Assembly (NCBI GenBank): GCA_018873245.2
Contig: JAEMBT020000005.1
Span: 10,986,001 to 11,050,000 of the forward strand
Direction of reading: 5' to 3'
DNA from: Archegozetes longisetosus
Lineage: Eukaryota > Arthropoda > Arachnida > Sarcoptiformes > Trhypochthoniidae
Length of the DNA: 64,000 bases
Below are positions 50,364-61,124 of the stretch, in pieces. Under the pieces are notes generated by a model. That model made no database searches, was not told the DNA's origin, and worked only from the letters and a program-made list of their open reading frames with translations. Position 1 is the first letter of the stretch; each line of letters starts with the position of its first letter. A program made the position numbers and the translations under genes.

Positions 50364-51088
50364 ATTTTGATGTTTAGGTTAGTTTAGGAATTTTTTATGA
50401 TATCTCATTACAGGAGTCTGAAAAGCGTGCTTCCGAGGCTAGGTAGTCTAGACTGGTGTCATTCGATTTAGCACATCATGCATAGTTATGTTATGAGCTG
50501 ACTCATAATTTGAGTCTTTACAACAGCAAAATGAAGTTATTTTAATTACTCTAGTTTAAAACAAGTCATAGAAACTTCTTATAATAATTATTATGTTATG
50601 TAAAACATCTATATACGAGTTTAGTTTCCTATTACAAGATAAAATATGGTTATGATATATAATATGTTATTTCAATCGGGATTCAATTTCTCTAAAAAAG
50701 GAAATAAGCAAATGTTTGAGAGAAAGTGGGGGAGTGGAGATGTAGTGATGGAAGAGAAAAGATCTGTTGAGGAATTGAACCGATTTTTTTGGTTGACTTA
50801 AAATAAAAGTTTAGAGTATAATAGTTACGATAAAGACTATTCGAGTTGAATTTTGCGTTATCAACAAATTTACTGATATATTCAATTGTTTTTCATATGT
50901 TAATCAATATTTTTCTTTGTAAAACTTAAGTAATAAAATTTTATATTTTGACTTTAAACAGTGTCTTTAGCAATTAAATAAAAATAATAAATATATAAGT
51001 TGTAAATAGCTAAAGAGTTGATTCTAGGGATCTCCAGCATAACAGTTAATAGGGCAGGGTGGTATAGGGTAGGAGGCAACATCAAAAT

Positions 51089-51160
51089 CAATGAATTCCC
51101 ATAGACGTAATGGTAAAAAAAACTAAAAATTATTAACATTACGTCTATGGGAATTCATTG
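51089..51160. repeat. Palindrome in right arm of foldback element
   Basis: Stem CAATGAATTCCCATAGACGT pairs with ACGTCTATGGGAATTCATTG. The loop is the reverse complement of the left-arm loop, so the two hairpins are inverted copies of each other. Confidence 0.85.
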
Positions 51161-51939
51161 ACTTCATGAGCTGATATCTCCGCAATGGATCATTTCCGAG
51201 AACAATGACTTATATAGTTGGAATCAGCTCTTCGAGTACTATTATTTGCGACACTTATTACTTCAAACGCTTGCTGGCCATATACCGAAGTATCCCCCAT
51301 TTTTCTTTTTACTTGCTTCAACAGGATTCATTTTAATAGAAGTATGATATGAACTATTATAGTTATAAATTAAATCATTTATTACGTCAATCGACTTATT
51401 ATTCCCTATTTCACTAAAATATTTCCACAATTTTTCTTTTAATGTCCTATTGAATCTTCCAACAACAGAAGCTTTAACCTGTGAGTTAGTACTAAAATGA
51501 TTTATATTATATTTTTTAAACAATGCTTGAACCTTTGAATTATAAAATTCTTTTCCTAAATTTGTTTGTATTTTTGATGGTATTCGTTCTTTGAAAATGA
51601 ATTCTAAAGCTTTAAACACTTCGTCACTTTTCTTGTTTTTTAGAGCAATAACCCAAGCATACTTACTGAAGATATCAATACAAGTCAACATGTACTTATA
51701 TCCATCATTCTCTTTAACGTAAGGGATCATTTCAACTAAATCAGCTTGAAATTGATCATCTATATCTTTAACAATAACTCTTCTTGTTGGAAATTTCTTT
51801 CTCAATGGTAAATGTCTTGAGTAAATATCCTGCTTTAATTCTTTAACTTTTTTCTGTGATATTCCAGACTTACGAGATAATTCATTAATACCAGAGAATC
51901 CCTTTTTAGGATCAAAATATAATTTTTTAACTTTGACTC

Positions 51940-52330
51940 AAATCCAAAACCTTTTATGACTTTCATTTCGTTAAAATCAGTTGGTTCCTGTTTAAAAGAA
52001 TAAAGAAAATCATACATACTTTTTCCTCTATTTCTCTCTTTGATAAAATAAACACAATAATAGCCACATTTTATACTATCATTAGCTTGTAATTGATTTG
52101 AATTATAAAGAATATCTTTGCCTGAAGTTTCTAAATACTTAAATATTTATTTATCTGGTGGTAGTCCGAATGAGTTGAAATATTCGATATATTTACTTTT
52201 AGAATCATTATAGTAACAAACCCAGTGTTTTCCATCACCTTTAATTGTATCAGTGTTTATAACACCGCTTTCTAATTTAAATATTCATTTGGTAAGATAT
52301 CTCTAGTAAATACACCTCTCGGGAACATTG
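51940..52330 (-). pseudogene. Maverick/Polinton adenovirus-type cysteine protease
   Basis: Read on the minus strand, the start RGVFTRDILPNE fits the family's N-terminal block. GKHWVCYYND carries the catalytic His, and YFNSFGLPPDK precedes an in-frame stop. Then KCGYYCVYFIKE contains the catalytic Cys in its usual CGYYC setting. A frameshift lies near 52270. In intact elements this maturation-type protease is linked to virion-like functions of Polintons. It runs directly into the integrase region with no spacer. Confidence 0.8.
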
Positions 52331-52426
52331 TGCTTTAGGCCCCTCCATAGGCGCTACATTTGAAATAAGTGTAACTTCCCTTACCTTATGGTCAACTGTA
52401 TATAGTTAGCATACATAAATGACAAC

Positions 52427-53446
52427 ATGTTTATAACAAATTTAACTTTTAGTAGACCAATGCACTTTACACTTAACACTGAATTAAATAAAATGCCTTC
52501 ATCTCTAAATGATTACAATATCACTGATTTTAAAACACTTAACTATGAGAAGTTCATTGAGATTATCAAAACTGAAGAAGACGCGATATCATTCGCCATT
52601 TATTCGGACCTAATAAATACATCGACAGGACATTGCGCATGTGGTGGGGGGAAGGTGTCATTTATAAAAAAGAAACAAAAAGATTGGCTACATTTTTAGT
52701 TGCAAAACATGTAAAAAAAGAAACATCCCCTCTTAAGAATACATTTTTTGAAAACTGGAAAATGAAAATAAGAGATGTTTTGAAAATTATTTGTATGCAC
52801 TGCTCCCATTATAAATTTACACAAATAATGTATGAATTGGGGATTAAAAATGGCCATAGCGTTATTGATTGGGAGACCTACTTGCGCGAAATATGTGCAA
52901 TAATTACGTTTACTAGTAATGACAAGATAGGGGGCCATCAAACTACGGTTGAAGTTGACGAGTCGATGGTATTTAGAAGAAAATATCATCGAGGACAACT
53001 ATTAAACGCACAATTAAAAGGCGAATGGGTATTTGGAGGAATTTGTAGGGAAAAAACAAATATTTATGACTCTAGTTAAATCAAGAGATGCTAAAACCCT
53101 TCTGGACGTTATTAGCGAGAGATTTGACAAAAACACTACAATAGTATCTGATTTATGGAGTGGCTACAATAATTTAAAATTTATTGGCTATACCCATAAG
53201 ACAATTAACCATTCCTTAAGATTTCTAGATCCAAATGACCAACATATTCACACACAAACAATTGAAAGTTTTTGGAAATCATTAAAATCGCATATTCCAA
53301 AGCAAACCAATGGTAACATGAAAGAATTGTATATAGAAGAATTTGATTCCCGCAAAATGTATTATTGGAATGACAAAACTCCCGGGGAAAGAATGGAACT
53401 AATAATTGAAAAGATTATTCAAATTTACCCAGACGCTTTTATTTAA
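52427..53446 (+). pseudogene. Merlin transposase, nearly intact, two frameshifts
   Basis: Three overlapping frames (52427-52699, 52633-53079, 53033-53446) make one transposase; a likely ATG is at 52493 (MPSSLNDYN). The zinc-binding knuckles (GHCACGGGK and, after the first shift, SCKTCKKE) precede the catalytic core. VEVDESMVFRRKYHRG and IVSDLWSGYNN carry the Asp residues, and TIESFWKSLKSH carries the Glu. The shifts fall near 52697 and 53050, the first beside TTTTT and the second beside AAAAAA, so they could be assembly errors or true lesions. Element ends are uncertain; 52337 and 53540 have C-rich/G-rich inverted similarity only. It is distinct from the Merlin at 45383. Confidence 0.85.
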
Positions 53447-53802
53447 TTTTGATGTATTTATTCTTTGTTTTCCTTATGTTATCCTTGGTTTTTATCCTTT
53501 AAATGGGTGAATCCAGGCTAATGGGTCTAGAGGGGGTTTGATCTCCCCTCACGAAATGTGATAAATCATTGGATTCGGTTCTTTGAGCTGAACATATTGA
53601 TACCTCAGCTGGCCAATTATGTCAAGTGGTTCTCGAGATATATCCGAACCGAACGATATCGTTCTCTCTCCTTCACTACTCCAGCTCGAACACCCAAATT
53701 TTGCAAGTCTACACCCATAGGAGGAGTTCCATGTCATTTTACCAACTTTTCAAGTTTTTATCACACTCTAAAACCCATCAAAACTAATCTAATGCAAAAC
53801 GA

Positions 53803-56800
53803 AACCTACTTTTCCTTCTATGAACAAGAAGTGAAGAAGTAGAGCGCTATACCCGCTTACATAAGCAATTTAACGACATTAACGTACAGAAATTAACGAC
53901 ATTAACGTGCTCAAAATTAACGAAATTATCGATCCGTCTCTATTCTCGACTGATGTAGAACCAATCACAAGGCAGAGAATCGTTTGTTGTTGTTGTTGCC
54001 TCCGGGTATGTGATGCGTTTCACATTACCCCTGAGGCCTCCAGAAAGGCGACCGCGTCTTCAGGTGCTCTCCATAGAGAGAAAAGGTCTATATGGTGGTT
54101 ATGGCGTAGAAAGGAGAGGTTGGGACAGCTGGAGAAGATGTGTCTGATGGTTTCGGGGGAGGAGTTGCAGAAGCGACATCGGTCGGTGTCGCTTTTGTTG
54201 ATACGGTATAAATAGTCACGGAGGAGGGGCGAATAGTTTGAGCGGAGTTGGGATAGAGCAGAGCGAGCTTTGCGGGGGAGGGACGTATCTGTATTGTTGA
54301 TGTTAGGAGGTTTATGTTTTAATAGTTTGTTAGGGGATAGGGAGTTTATGCTGAGGGCCGTGAGATTAGTGTGAAGGTTGGCTATTTTGCGGGGGATAGT
54401 GTCAGTGTTAGGGCCTGAGTGTTTTGATAGGAGACTGGGGAAGTGAGCCGAGGTTGTATCTTTCATTTTTAGCGGGGGGAGTAGGGTAGGGTAAGATGGT
54501 GGAGAGGATGGGAGTGGTCGGTGAGCCTAGTAAAGAATTGAGAACCTGTCATATTTATATGGGAAGTTAAGGGGAGGGCTTTAGTTTCATGGTGGAGGTG
54601 GGAGTGGGAGGCATGAGGGTGGAACCGGTTTTTATGCGGAGGGTTTTATTTTGTATGGTTTGGAGTTTATGCTGGTTTGTAAAGGAAATCGGGGGAAACC
54701 AGGAGGGGGATGCGTATTCTAGTACGGGGCGGATATATTATTTATATAGGTGGGTGAGGGATTCCTTGTCTTGAACCCAAGAAGTGGAGGAGAGAGCTTT
54801 GAGGGAGTTTAGTCGACGGCTAGATTTTTGTGTTAGGTGGGTTATGTGCGGAGCGAAGGTGAGTAGTGTATCGAAGATAACACCTAGTATTTTTGGGTTA
54901 TTGACTGAAGGGATAGGGGTGTTATTGATGGTTAGTGGGGGTTGATATTTTAATTCGTGTCGGTCAGGGGTGAACAGAGTACAGATAGATTTTACGGGGG
55001 AGATAATTAGACCGTTTTTGAGGGCCCATTGTTCTATTACGGGTAGAAAGGTTTGGAGGGTTAATGTAGCAGTGTTCTTGTTGGAGTGGGAGATATGAAA
55101 GTGATGTCATCTGCGTAAGTTATGAGCTTTAGTGGAGGGGGAGGAGTGGGGATGTCTGATATGTAGAAATTGAACAGAAGGGGGGAGAGAACTGCACCTT
55201 AGGGGACCCCAATGCGTAAATTTCTGTGGAGGCTACAGGTATTTCCCAACTTTACACAGGCTTGCCTGCCTCGGAGGAAGTTTGCAAGCCAGCGTATATC
55301 GTTAGGAGATAGGAGGGATTCGTTTAATTTAGAGATGAGGAGGGAAATGGAAATAGTTCCAAAAGCTTTGGAGAGGTCGAGACAGAGCGCGAGCGTACGG
55401 GTGGGGGGTCTAGCTTGGTTGAATCCGTTTAGGATTGTTTGGGTTATTTCTGTCAGGGCGGTTGTTGTAGAAAGAGATTTACGGAAACCGTGTTGGTGTG
55501 GATTTTGTGGGAGGAAGGGTTCTATGCGGGATTTCATAAGCCTTTCCATTACTTTTGAGATGGGAGATAGTAGGGAGATAGGGCGGTGTGATGAAGGAAG
55601 ATTTGGGAGCTTGCTAGGTTTAAGGATGGGAATAATTATCGATTTTTTCCAGATAAAGGGGACCATGCATTTTTGATAGGATAAGTTGAAAAGTTTAGTT
55701 AAAGCGGCTATTGCGTTGGGGCCAAGGTGTTTGAGGTGGGAGTTGGATATTACGTCGGGCCCAGGGACGTTTGAGGAGGTTATTCCCTGAATAATTGCGA
55801 GAGTTTGTTCATTTGACAAGGGAGGTATGGGGGGATGTTCGAGTTTCAGAGTTTTGACGGAGCGGAGGATTTTCCTATCGGATTTTGCGCGGGGGATACG
55901 GGAAATGGAAGCGTATATTTCATTAGGGCATGTGCCTGTGTTTTATGATTAGGGGCATGGTTAGGTATGTTCTGGGATATGGTTTCGTGGGATTGGGAGG
56001 TACTATTATTTATGGATTTTATAGTTTTCCAGAGGCTGCGGGGTGCGGTACGGTGGTCAAGTGAATGGACAAAATCCATCCAGCGTTTTTGCCTGAGCTT
56101 ATTTATTTCGGTTTGTATCAGTTTATTTAGGGCAGAGAGGTGTTGGGAGTTGGATTCAGAGGGGGCGTTTGTAGAGCGAGAAAGTCTATAACGCAGAGAG
56201 TTTCTCTTAGATATTAGGGTTTTTAATGGTTGTAGAGAAGGAGGGGATTAGGAGTTTCTGCGACCAGAGGGGATGGTTAATTTAGAGGCATTATTTATGG
56301 ATTTTCTGATGTGGGATTCTGCAAGATCAATGAAGGCGAAGAGGGAGGGGTCGTAACTTTTGAGGGAATCTTCAACTATTTCTGTAAACTTGGGCCAATC
56401 AGCTTTATTAAAGTTCATGAAAGACTTTGGGAGGTTAGGGGGTATTTTGCGGAGCAGGGGGAGGGATATTATAATGGGTAGGTGATCAGAGGAGAGAGCT
56501 GGTATAATCTGCCATGTGAGTCGGGAGGTAAGGTTTGGGGTGGTTAAAGTGAGGTCAGGGGAGGTAGGATTTTGTGAGGGGGCTACACGCGTTGGGGTGT
56601 TTTCGTCGAGAATTAGGAGGGGGAGGGGCTCTATTTGTTCAAGTAGGAGGTTGCCTCGGGTGTCGGGGGGTTGTTATAAGCCAGGTTGGGTGGTGGGCAT
56701 TGAAGTCGACTACAATGATTCGGTTGGGTAGGTTGGATAGGAAGTGGAAGTCTGGGTTATTTTGTGGGGGTGCTTTGCGTGGAGGAGGGTTGTAAACGTT

Positions 56801-56990
56801 TACTATTGTATATGTGAATTAATATAGAAATATTGAGCAGGCTTGTATTTCGGTGCTGGGGTTGCTAGGAGGGGGTGGGAGGGGTACGTGGGTGGAGTAG
56901 GGGATGGAATAATGGACGTATATAAGGAGGCATAGAAGGAGAAGGTAGAAGTTCTACCTTAGCAGAGGGCTGACGCGGTGGGAAGAGATA
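53803..56990. mobile_element. TIR element (family of 59092-59492), interrupted copy
   Basis: The left part (about 53803-53983) matches the reverse-complement arm of 59092-59492, including ACGACATTAACGTAC-type blocks and GATCGATCCGTCTCTATTCT. The right end (about 56930-56990; GTTCTACCTTAGCAGA) matches the right arm. Between them lies a non-LTR retrotransposon. The extreme left terminus and some central sequence are missing. Confidence 0.65.
53984..56925 (-). pseudogene. Non-LTR retrotransposon (endonuclease plus reverse transcriptase), frameshifted
   Basis: Transcribed on the minus strand. The AP-endonuclease part (about 56450-56800) shows DFNAHHPTW and SSDHLPIII. Reverse transcriptase at about 55085-55819 shows VPGPDVISNSHLKHL, then SSHRPISLLSPISKVMERL, HGFRKSLSTTTAL, LDLSKAFGTIS and an intact YADD box (YADDITF, about 55100). 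A C-terminal cysteine cluster (CRFCNSSPETIRHIFSSCP, about 54110) follows. The 3' end is a short CAA repeat (53984-53998 on the plus strand as GTTGTTGTTG). Frameshifts and stops separate the parts. The sense strand is strongly C-rich, unlike the genome around it. An I/Jockey-like clade is likely but not assigned. Confidence 0.85.
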
Positions 56991-56999
56991 TAATATATA

Positions 57000-57440
57000 T
57001 TGCATAATATATATTATACAGTGATAGAGATCATTGAATCCAACTTAATTTTCAGTTCGTCTTCAAGTGAAACTTACAAGTATGAAACAAACTGAATCGA
57101 TATGTTTTACGCTCTTTTAGACAAATAGAATGTCTAGAAATTGAAATTCATAGGCGTTCTTGAAGTTCGCTTTATTCATTTAAATTTCGACCAATTCTCT
57201 ATATGTAAAACATGTAATAAGTTTTAGAACAAACTGAAAGAAAATGTTTTGTGCTCTTTTCGACAAGTAGCATATCTAAAAGTGAAAATCCATTGATATT
57301 CTTCAAGTTGGATCGATTAAATTTATTTTAAAACTATTCATGCATAAGTGAGACATACAAATTTTGTAACGAATCGAAAGAAAAATTTCGATTCGAAGAT
57401 CGAACTAAATTTTGTCCAAAGATTCACAAGCGATAGTACC
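57000..57440. repeat. Tandem repeat, about 140-bp unit
   Basis: Block GAAACAAACTGAATCGATAT at about 57083, its variant at about 57228 and a third at about 57365 are spaced by roughly 143 and 137 bp, and the sequence between is alike. About 2.5 copies are present. The first unit also resembles the right-hand flank of the TIR element at 59492, so it may belong to a larger composite repeat. Confidence 0.6.
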
Positions 57441-57822
57441 AATAATATCAAACGTATATGAATATTGTGCAATGTTCAGGATTAATATTTTCTTAAATTG
57501 GTAACTTATTGTGATAACTGAAACATGAGAAATACTACTGTCGATATCGTTTCGTGCAGAAATAGTTAAAATTTGTTTTAAACGTCGGCTTAAAAATAAT
57601 TTATTTGATTCGTTTGAAGTAAAAATTTGTAAACCGCATTCAGACATAAGTTAAAAGTAAAATAAATTCTCCAGATGCCGACTGAATTGTCTAAGAATTT
57701 TTACTAGGCAAATCCCTAGAGAAGTATAAATGTTTCCATTTGAATTTTTCACAATTTATAAACCGCATAAAAGACGAATAAATTTAAAACATTTGGTTCC
57801 TACAATCTCGATTAATGAAATT
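57441..57822. other. Non-coding, AT-rich
   Basis: Further degenerate repeat-like sequence but no coding signal; the minus-strand frame 57405-57647 has no recognisable content. Confidence 0.35.
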
Positions 57823-58563
57823 ATATACACACAATTTCAAAACTAACTGGGACACTTTAAATGGTTATAACTCTATAATGAGTAGAGCAATTTTAATGAA
57901 ATTTTTTTCAAAATAATCTAGAAACATAGAATTTTATTACAAAAGAAATCATTTAAATATCTCAATAAACAAAAAAGTTATAAAAGAAAAACGAAAAATT
58001 CATATTTGTTTAAATAATTAATGGATAGATTTATAAAATAAAATACTTTTAATAAAGTATGTGTGAAAATAAATCAAATTCATGAAATTATAAATTAATA
58101 TCAATTAATATCGTGTATAACTTCCATTAGAATCAATCACTGTTTGCAATCGACGGGGCATTGAGTCAATCAAATTGATGAAATATTGACGCCAAGAAAC
58201 ATCTCGCATTTGTTCGTACACATGATTGAGTACTTCAAACAGTTGCTCATTTGAAGTAATGAGTGGGTTTTGGCTTTTGACTAACCCTTTGATTAAATTA
58301 CGTTTAATTAATTAATATAATGATAGTTATATTAAATTAAAGGTGCAAATGTTCATTCATATAAGATATGAAACATTTATTATAGATTTTGATATTTCCT
58401 TCAATAACATTTTTATTTTACAAGATATTATAATGTTCCTGATGCAAATAAATTCTATATGTTTACTGGTTATTTTGCAAAAAATTTGACTTAATTCGGT
58501 CAATCGGTTGGAAAGTTATATCAATTTAAAGTGTCCCAGTTAGTTTTGAAATTGTGTGTATAT
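57823..58563. mobile_element. Tc1-type non-autonomous element
   Basis: The ends are inverted copies of about 40 bp sharing ACACACAATTTCAAAACTAA and then CTGGGACACTTTAAA, within TATA context suitable for TA target duplication. The centre (about 58100-58280, minus strand) holds a Tc1 transposase C-terminal block (MRDVSWRQYFINLIDSMPRR). It is an internally deleted Tc1-like element. Confidence 0.85.
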
Positions 58564-58737
58564 AATATTATATAAAAATTGTAGAATATGCAATATACCC
58601 TCACACATGAATCCCTCGGCTCTGCGTCGACATTCCCTATCTGTCTCTGCTACAATGAACTGACGATAGTATAGATAGTCGCCTAGCTCAGATTCACCTT
58701 TTTCAAGCTCGTAAAATTTCAATTATATATACATCAT

Positions 58738-58769
<32 letters not shown>

Positions 58770-59091
58770 GTTGTACAATATTCATTATACATGAATACAT
58801 AAATCTCCACACTCCGCGTAGCCCTTTTTCTCTCTTACAATGAACTGACGGCAGTATAGACAGTCATCTAGTCAAGAGTTATCTCTTCAAACTCATAAAA
58901 TTTCAAACTCGAAAAAAAGATTTGCCTCGATTGAATTTATTTCAAAACTTTTGGGCTACATAAAGACGCGAATAGGTACGAGATTAAATTGGCTTCTATG
59001 TTCCTTTCTCTATATTTATATATATATATATATATTATATATATAATATACATAATTTATTACGCAATATATATATATATATCTCTTCACT
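58564..59091. repeat. Duplicated block plus (CA)n and (TA)n tracts
   Basis: Two diverged copies of a block of about 150 bp are present (about 58590-58722 and 58780-58910; shared TACAATGAACTGACG and CTCATAAAATTTCAA-like ends). They are separated by a (CA)n(TA)n tract (58736-58770); a longer TA-rich tract runs from 59010 to 59091. No gene. Confidence 0.6.
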
Positions 59092-59492
59092 CCGTATCAG
59101 TCTTCTACTAACGTAGAACTCCTTCTACCTTCTCCTTTTATGGCAAGGAGTTAAAGAGTCGCGCGCGAAGCTATACCTACTTGTATAGGCAGTTTGACGA
59201 TATTAACGTGACCATGTGAACGTTAATATCGTTATAGAACAAGTCTCTGCTATTTGATTGGTTTATTTTCTTATGTAGAGAATAGAGACGGATCGATATT
59301 ATCGTTGATTTGTTAACCTGAATATCGTTAATTCTTGCACGTTAGTATCGTTCATTTGTGTACGTTAATATCGTCAAATTGCCTATATTAGCAGGTATAG
59401 CTTTGCGCGCGACTCTTTCACTCCTTGTCCATAGAAGGAGAATGTAGAAGGAGTTCTACCTTAGCAGACGACTGACACGGAGTGAAGAGATA
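59092..59492. mobile_element. TIR element, complete copy (about 400 bp)
   Basis: The element is nearly a full inverted repeat: ends CTCTTCACTCCGTATCAGTC and (reverse complement) CTCTTCACTCCGTGTCAGTC, with similarity extending about 150 bp inward through AGAGTCGCGCGC and GACGATATTAACGT. It sits in a TA-rich target. Non-coding. Confidence 0.85.
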
Positions 59493-59728
59493 TAGTGTGT
59501 ATGGTATAATGTATATTATATATAATATATCGTACACTGAAATCATGGAAGCCAATTATTTTCTCATTCGCTTCCTCATGGAGTCTACAAGTTTTAAATT
59601 CGAGCGAAGGAAACCAGAATTCATTCAATCCAGTCGGTGTTCAATGCGAAAATTTTCACATAGACGAAAAAAAGAATTATTTCCTAGCTGGAAATCAATT
59701 TTTCCTTCTTACTCCATGCCATACTATT
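59493..59728. other. Flank between repeats
   Basis: Similar to the sequence right of 56990, so part of a larger repeat. The 82-codon frame at 59482-59730 has no recognisable content. Confidence 0.35.
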
Positions 59729-59869
59729 GAAATCAACAGAATTTCACTGTTCTAATAATATATTTTGATGAAACTTCAAAAATTAAAAAAAATATTGAAA
59801 AAATGAGAGAACCAAGATCCTACAGGATTTTGGTTTAAAATAGTACCTCGTTAAACATATATATTGTGA

Positions 59870-60640
59870 TTGCAAAGAGCGTTTCCCTGCTTCTCTACAA
59901 TCCTTGCGTGGAATGTGAAGTTACACTTTGGTTGGACGCACTTTCAAGCACTGCTTGCGCCTCACACACGGTAACACAAGTTAAACACAGATAAGAAAAA
60001 AATCACAAATTTAGTAGAGTAAAAAAAGATACTTTATTTAAATAATAATAATACGCAGATACAAAGATTTTATAACAAGAAAAAATGTCTGCGAGTGCCG
60101 ATTTTGGACTCGAACATTACTTTAAATATAACAAAATTAAGGCAATGGCTTAAAGTTGAGTCCATGCCTGATCGCCGGATTTTTGTGTGAGATTGGCCGA
60201 ACGGTGTTGACCGTTGGCCACCCTTTCTCAGCAATTGGTCATTTCATTTATTGTCCCAATTGACGACACATGAAATATTTCTACTTATTAGTTCCAGGCA
60301 CCCCGTTTTTATGGCACCCCCATAAAACCCTTCTAAAATTCCGCAGCTGCGTTCGATTAAGAACAGCAGCTTCATCCTCTCCTTTTCTGGGAATTGAGAC
60401 AAAGAAAGGAGAGGGAAAAGAAGAAAAATAAACAAAAATTGTTTGTGGAAAACAGAAACTAAAAAGTTTCTGCATTCACAATATATTTTGAATTAGGTCT
60501 TGACAAGGATGGAAAAACTATGAAATATGGAAACTTATTCTAATGATAAGAGAGTTTTCATCGCTTTAGAACATCATAAATCATAGGTTTCTTTAATCGA
60601 ATTCAACTGTGTATTAGAAATAATGGTTAGTTTATTGATC
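59870..60640. other. Unassigned interior segment
   Basis: Locally higher GC with a polyadenylation-like stretch (ACTTTATTTAAATAATAATA on the plus strand). It resembles LTR or retrotransposon-derived DNA but I find no paired LTR, no TG...CA boundaries and no coding frame of note. Confidence 0.25.
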
Positions 60641-60641
60641 T

Positions 60642-61124
60642 TTAACCCTTCGTCACAACTTAACTTCCGAAAACGTAAAATTAACTGTGGGGTAAAACGT
60701 TACCCCACGTTTTCCACCCTTTATATCTGTTCTACGTCAGTCTGAATGCTTTCAGAATCAAATTTAGCCCTTGTTTTCGAAGTTTAAATTCACTAATTAG
60801 TTAATTTTTAGTTATTATCTGCTACAGCGTCATCAGTGGTTCAAATTGCTAGTAGCGACATTACAGCACTGCAACGCATATAGTAAACACAAAGCACTGC
60901 AATGTTAGGGGAAAATTCTGTCCTCAGCCAAACATGTTGCCCGAAAATTTTTTTTCAAATAAAGTTATAAGTCTAAATTAATCGGCTTTTTTGTCATTCA
61001 AAGCCAGATATATGACTGATGAATACCTAAATTCTCAAGAAGCAACGAAGTTTTGTTGATTTTTACGAGAATTTTAAAGTCAAACTTGTGAACATTTTAC
61101 CCCACAGTTGTGACGAAGGGTTAA
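60642..61124. mobile_element. piggyBac-type MITE, complete copy
   Basis: TTAA at 60642-60645 and 61121-61124 flanks termini CCCTTCGTCACAAC and GTTGTGACGAAGGG. The arms also share AACTGTGGGGTAAAA and its inverse. The element is non-coding, and its interior matches 1-417, so at least two copies are in this window. Confidence 0.9.

Larger units (their letters stand above)
50156..51297. mobile_element. Foldback-type TIR element with internal palindromes, nested in integrase
   Basis: Inverted arms of about 208 bp (50156-50363 and 51089-51297) start GGCTATACTTCGGTATAT and GGGGATACTTCGGTATAT. Flanking 8-mers CACTTTTC (50148-50155) and CATTTTTC (51298-51305) differ by one base, an aged target duplication. 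The inner end of each arm is itself a near-perfect palindrome of about 24-bp stems (50293-50363 and 51089-51160). The centre is AT-rich and non-coding. GG termini plus an 8-bp duplication allow a Merlin-derived MITE, but this is not proven. Confidence 0.85.
49925..51915 (-). pseudogene. Maverick/Polinton integrase (retroviral type), split by an insertion
   Basis: Core and N-terminal part lie at about 51306-51915, the C-terminal SH3/chromodomain-like part at 49925-50147 (KSKFNVGDKVRITKLKSIF). Between them is the TIR element 50156-51297. The first catalytic Asp is kept (FQADLVEM), but the second position reads Asn (QTNLGKEFYN) where the family has Asp, and the third reads Gly (SVVGRFNRTLK) where it has Glu. 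A frameshift near 51830 separates the N-terminal zinc region. The protein inserted the element's DNA; this copy is dead on three counts. Confidence 0.85.
41510..52330. mobile_element. Maverick/Polinton relic carrying later nested insertions
   Basis: Three diagnostic Maverick genes remain: protein-primed DNA polymerase B (plus strand, 41510-49765), retroviral-type integrase (minus, about 49925-51915) and adenovirus-type cysteine protease (minus, about 51940-52330). Polymerase and integrase are convergent. All are pseudogenes. Packaging ATPase and capsid genes are not in the window, and no TIRs were found, so the relic is truncated or continues in unrecognisable form. Inserted elements: Tc1-like (42500-44036), solo LTR (44660-45153), Merlin (45383-47613) and a foldback-type TIR element (50156-51297). 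Confidence 0.88.

Noticed and set aside
52330-53540. Merlin 2 terminal inverted repeats and target duplication
   Set aside because: Only loose C-rich/G-rich similarity was seen at the presumed ends and no matching 8-bp flanks, so ends were not called.
54589-56795. Several plus-strand frames rich in Arg, Gly and Trp
   Set aside because: They are antisense shadows of the minus-strand non-LTR retrotransposon.
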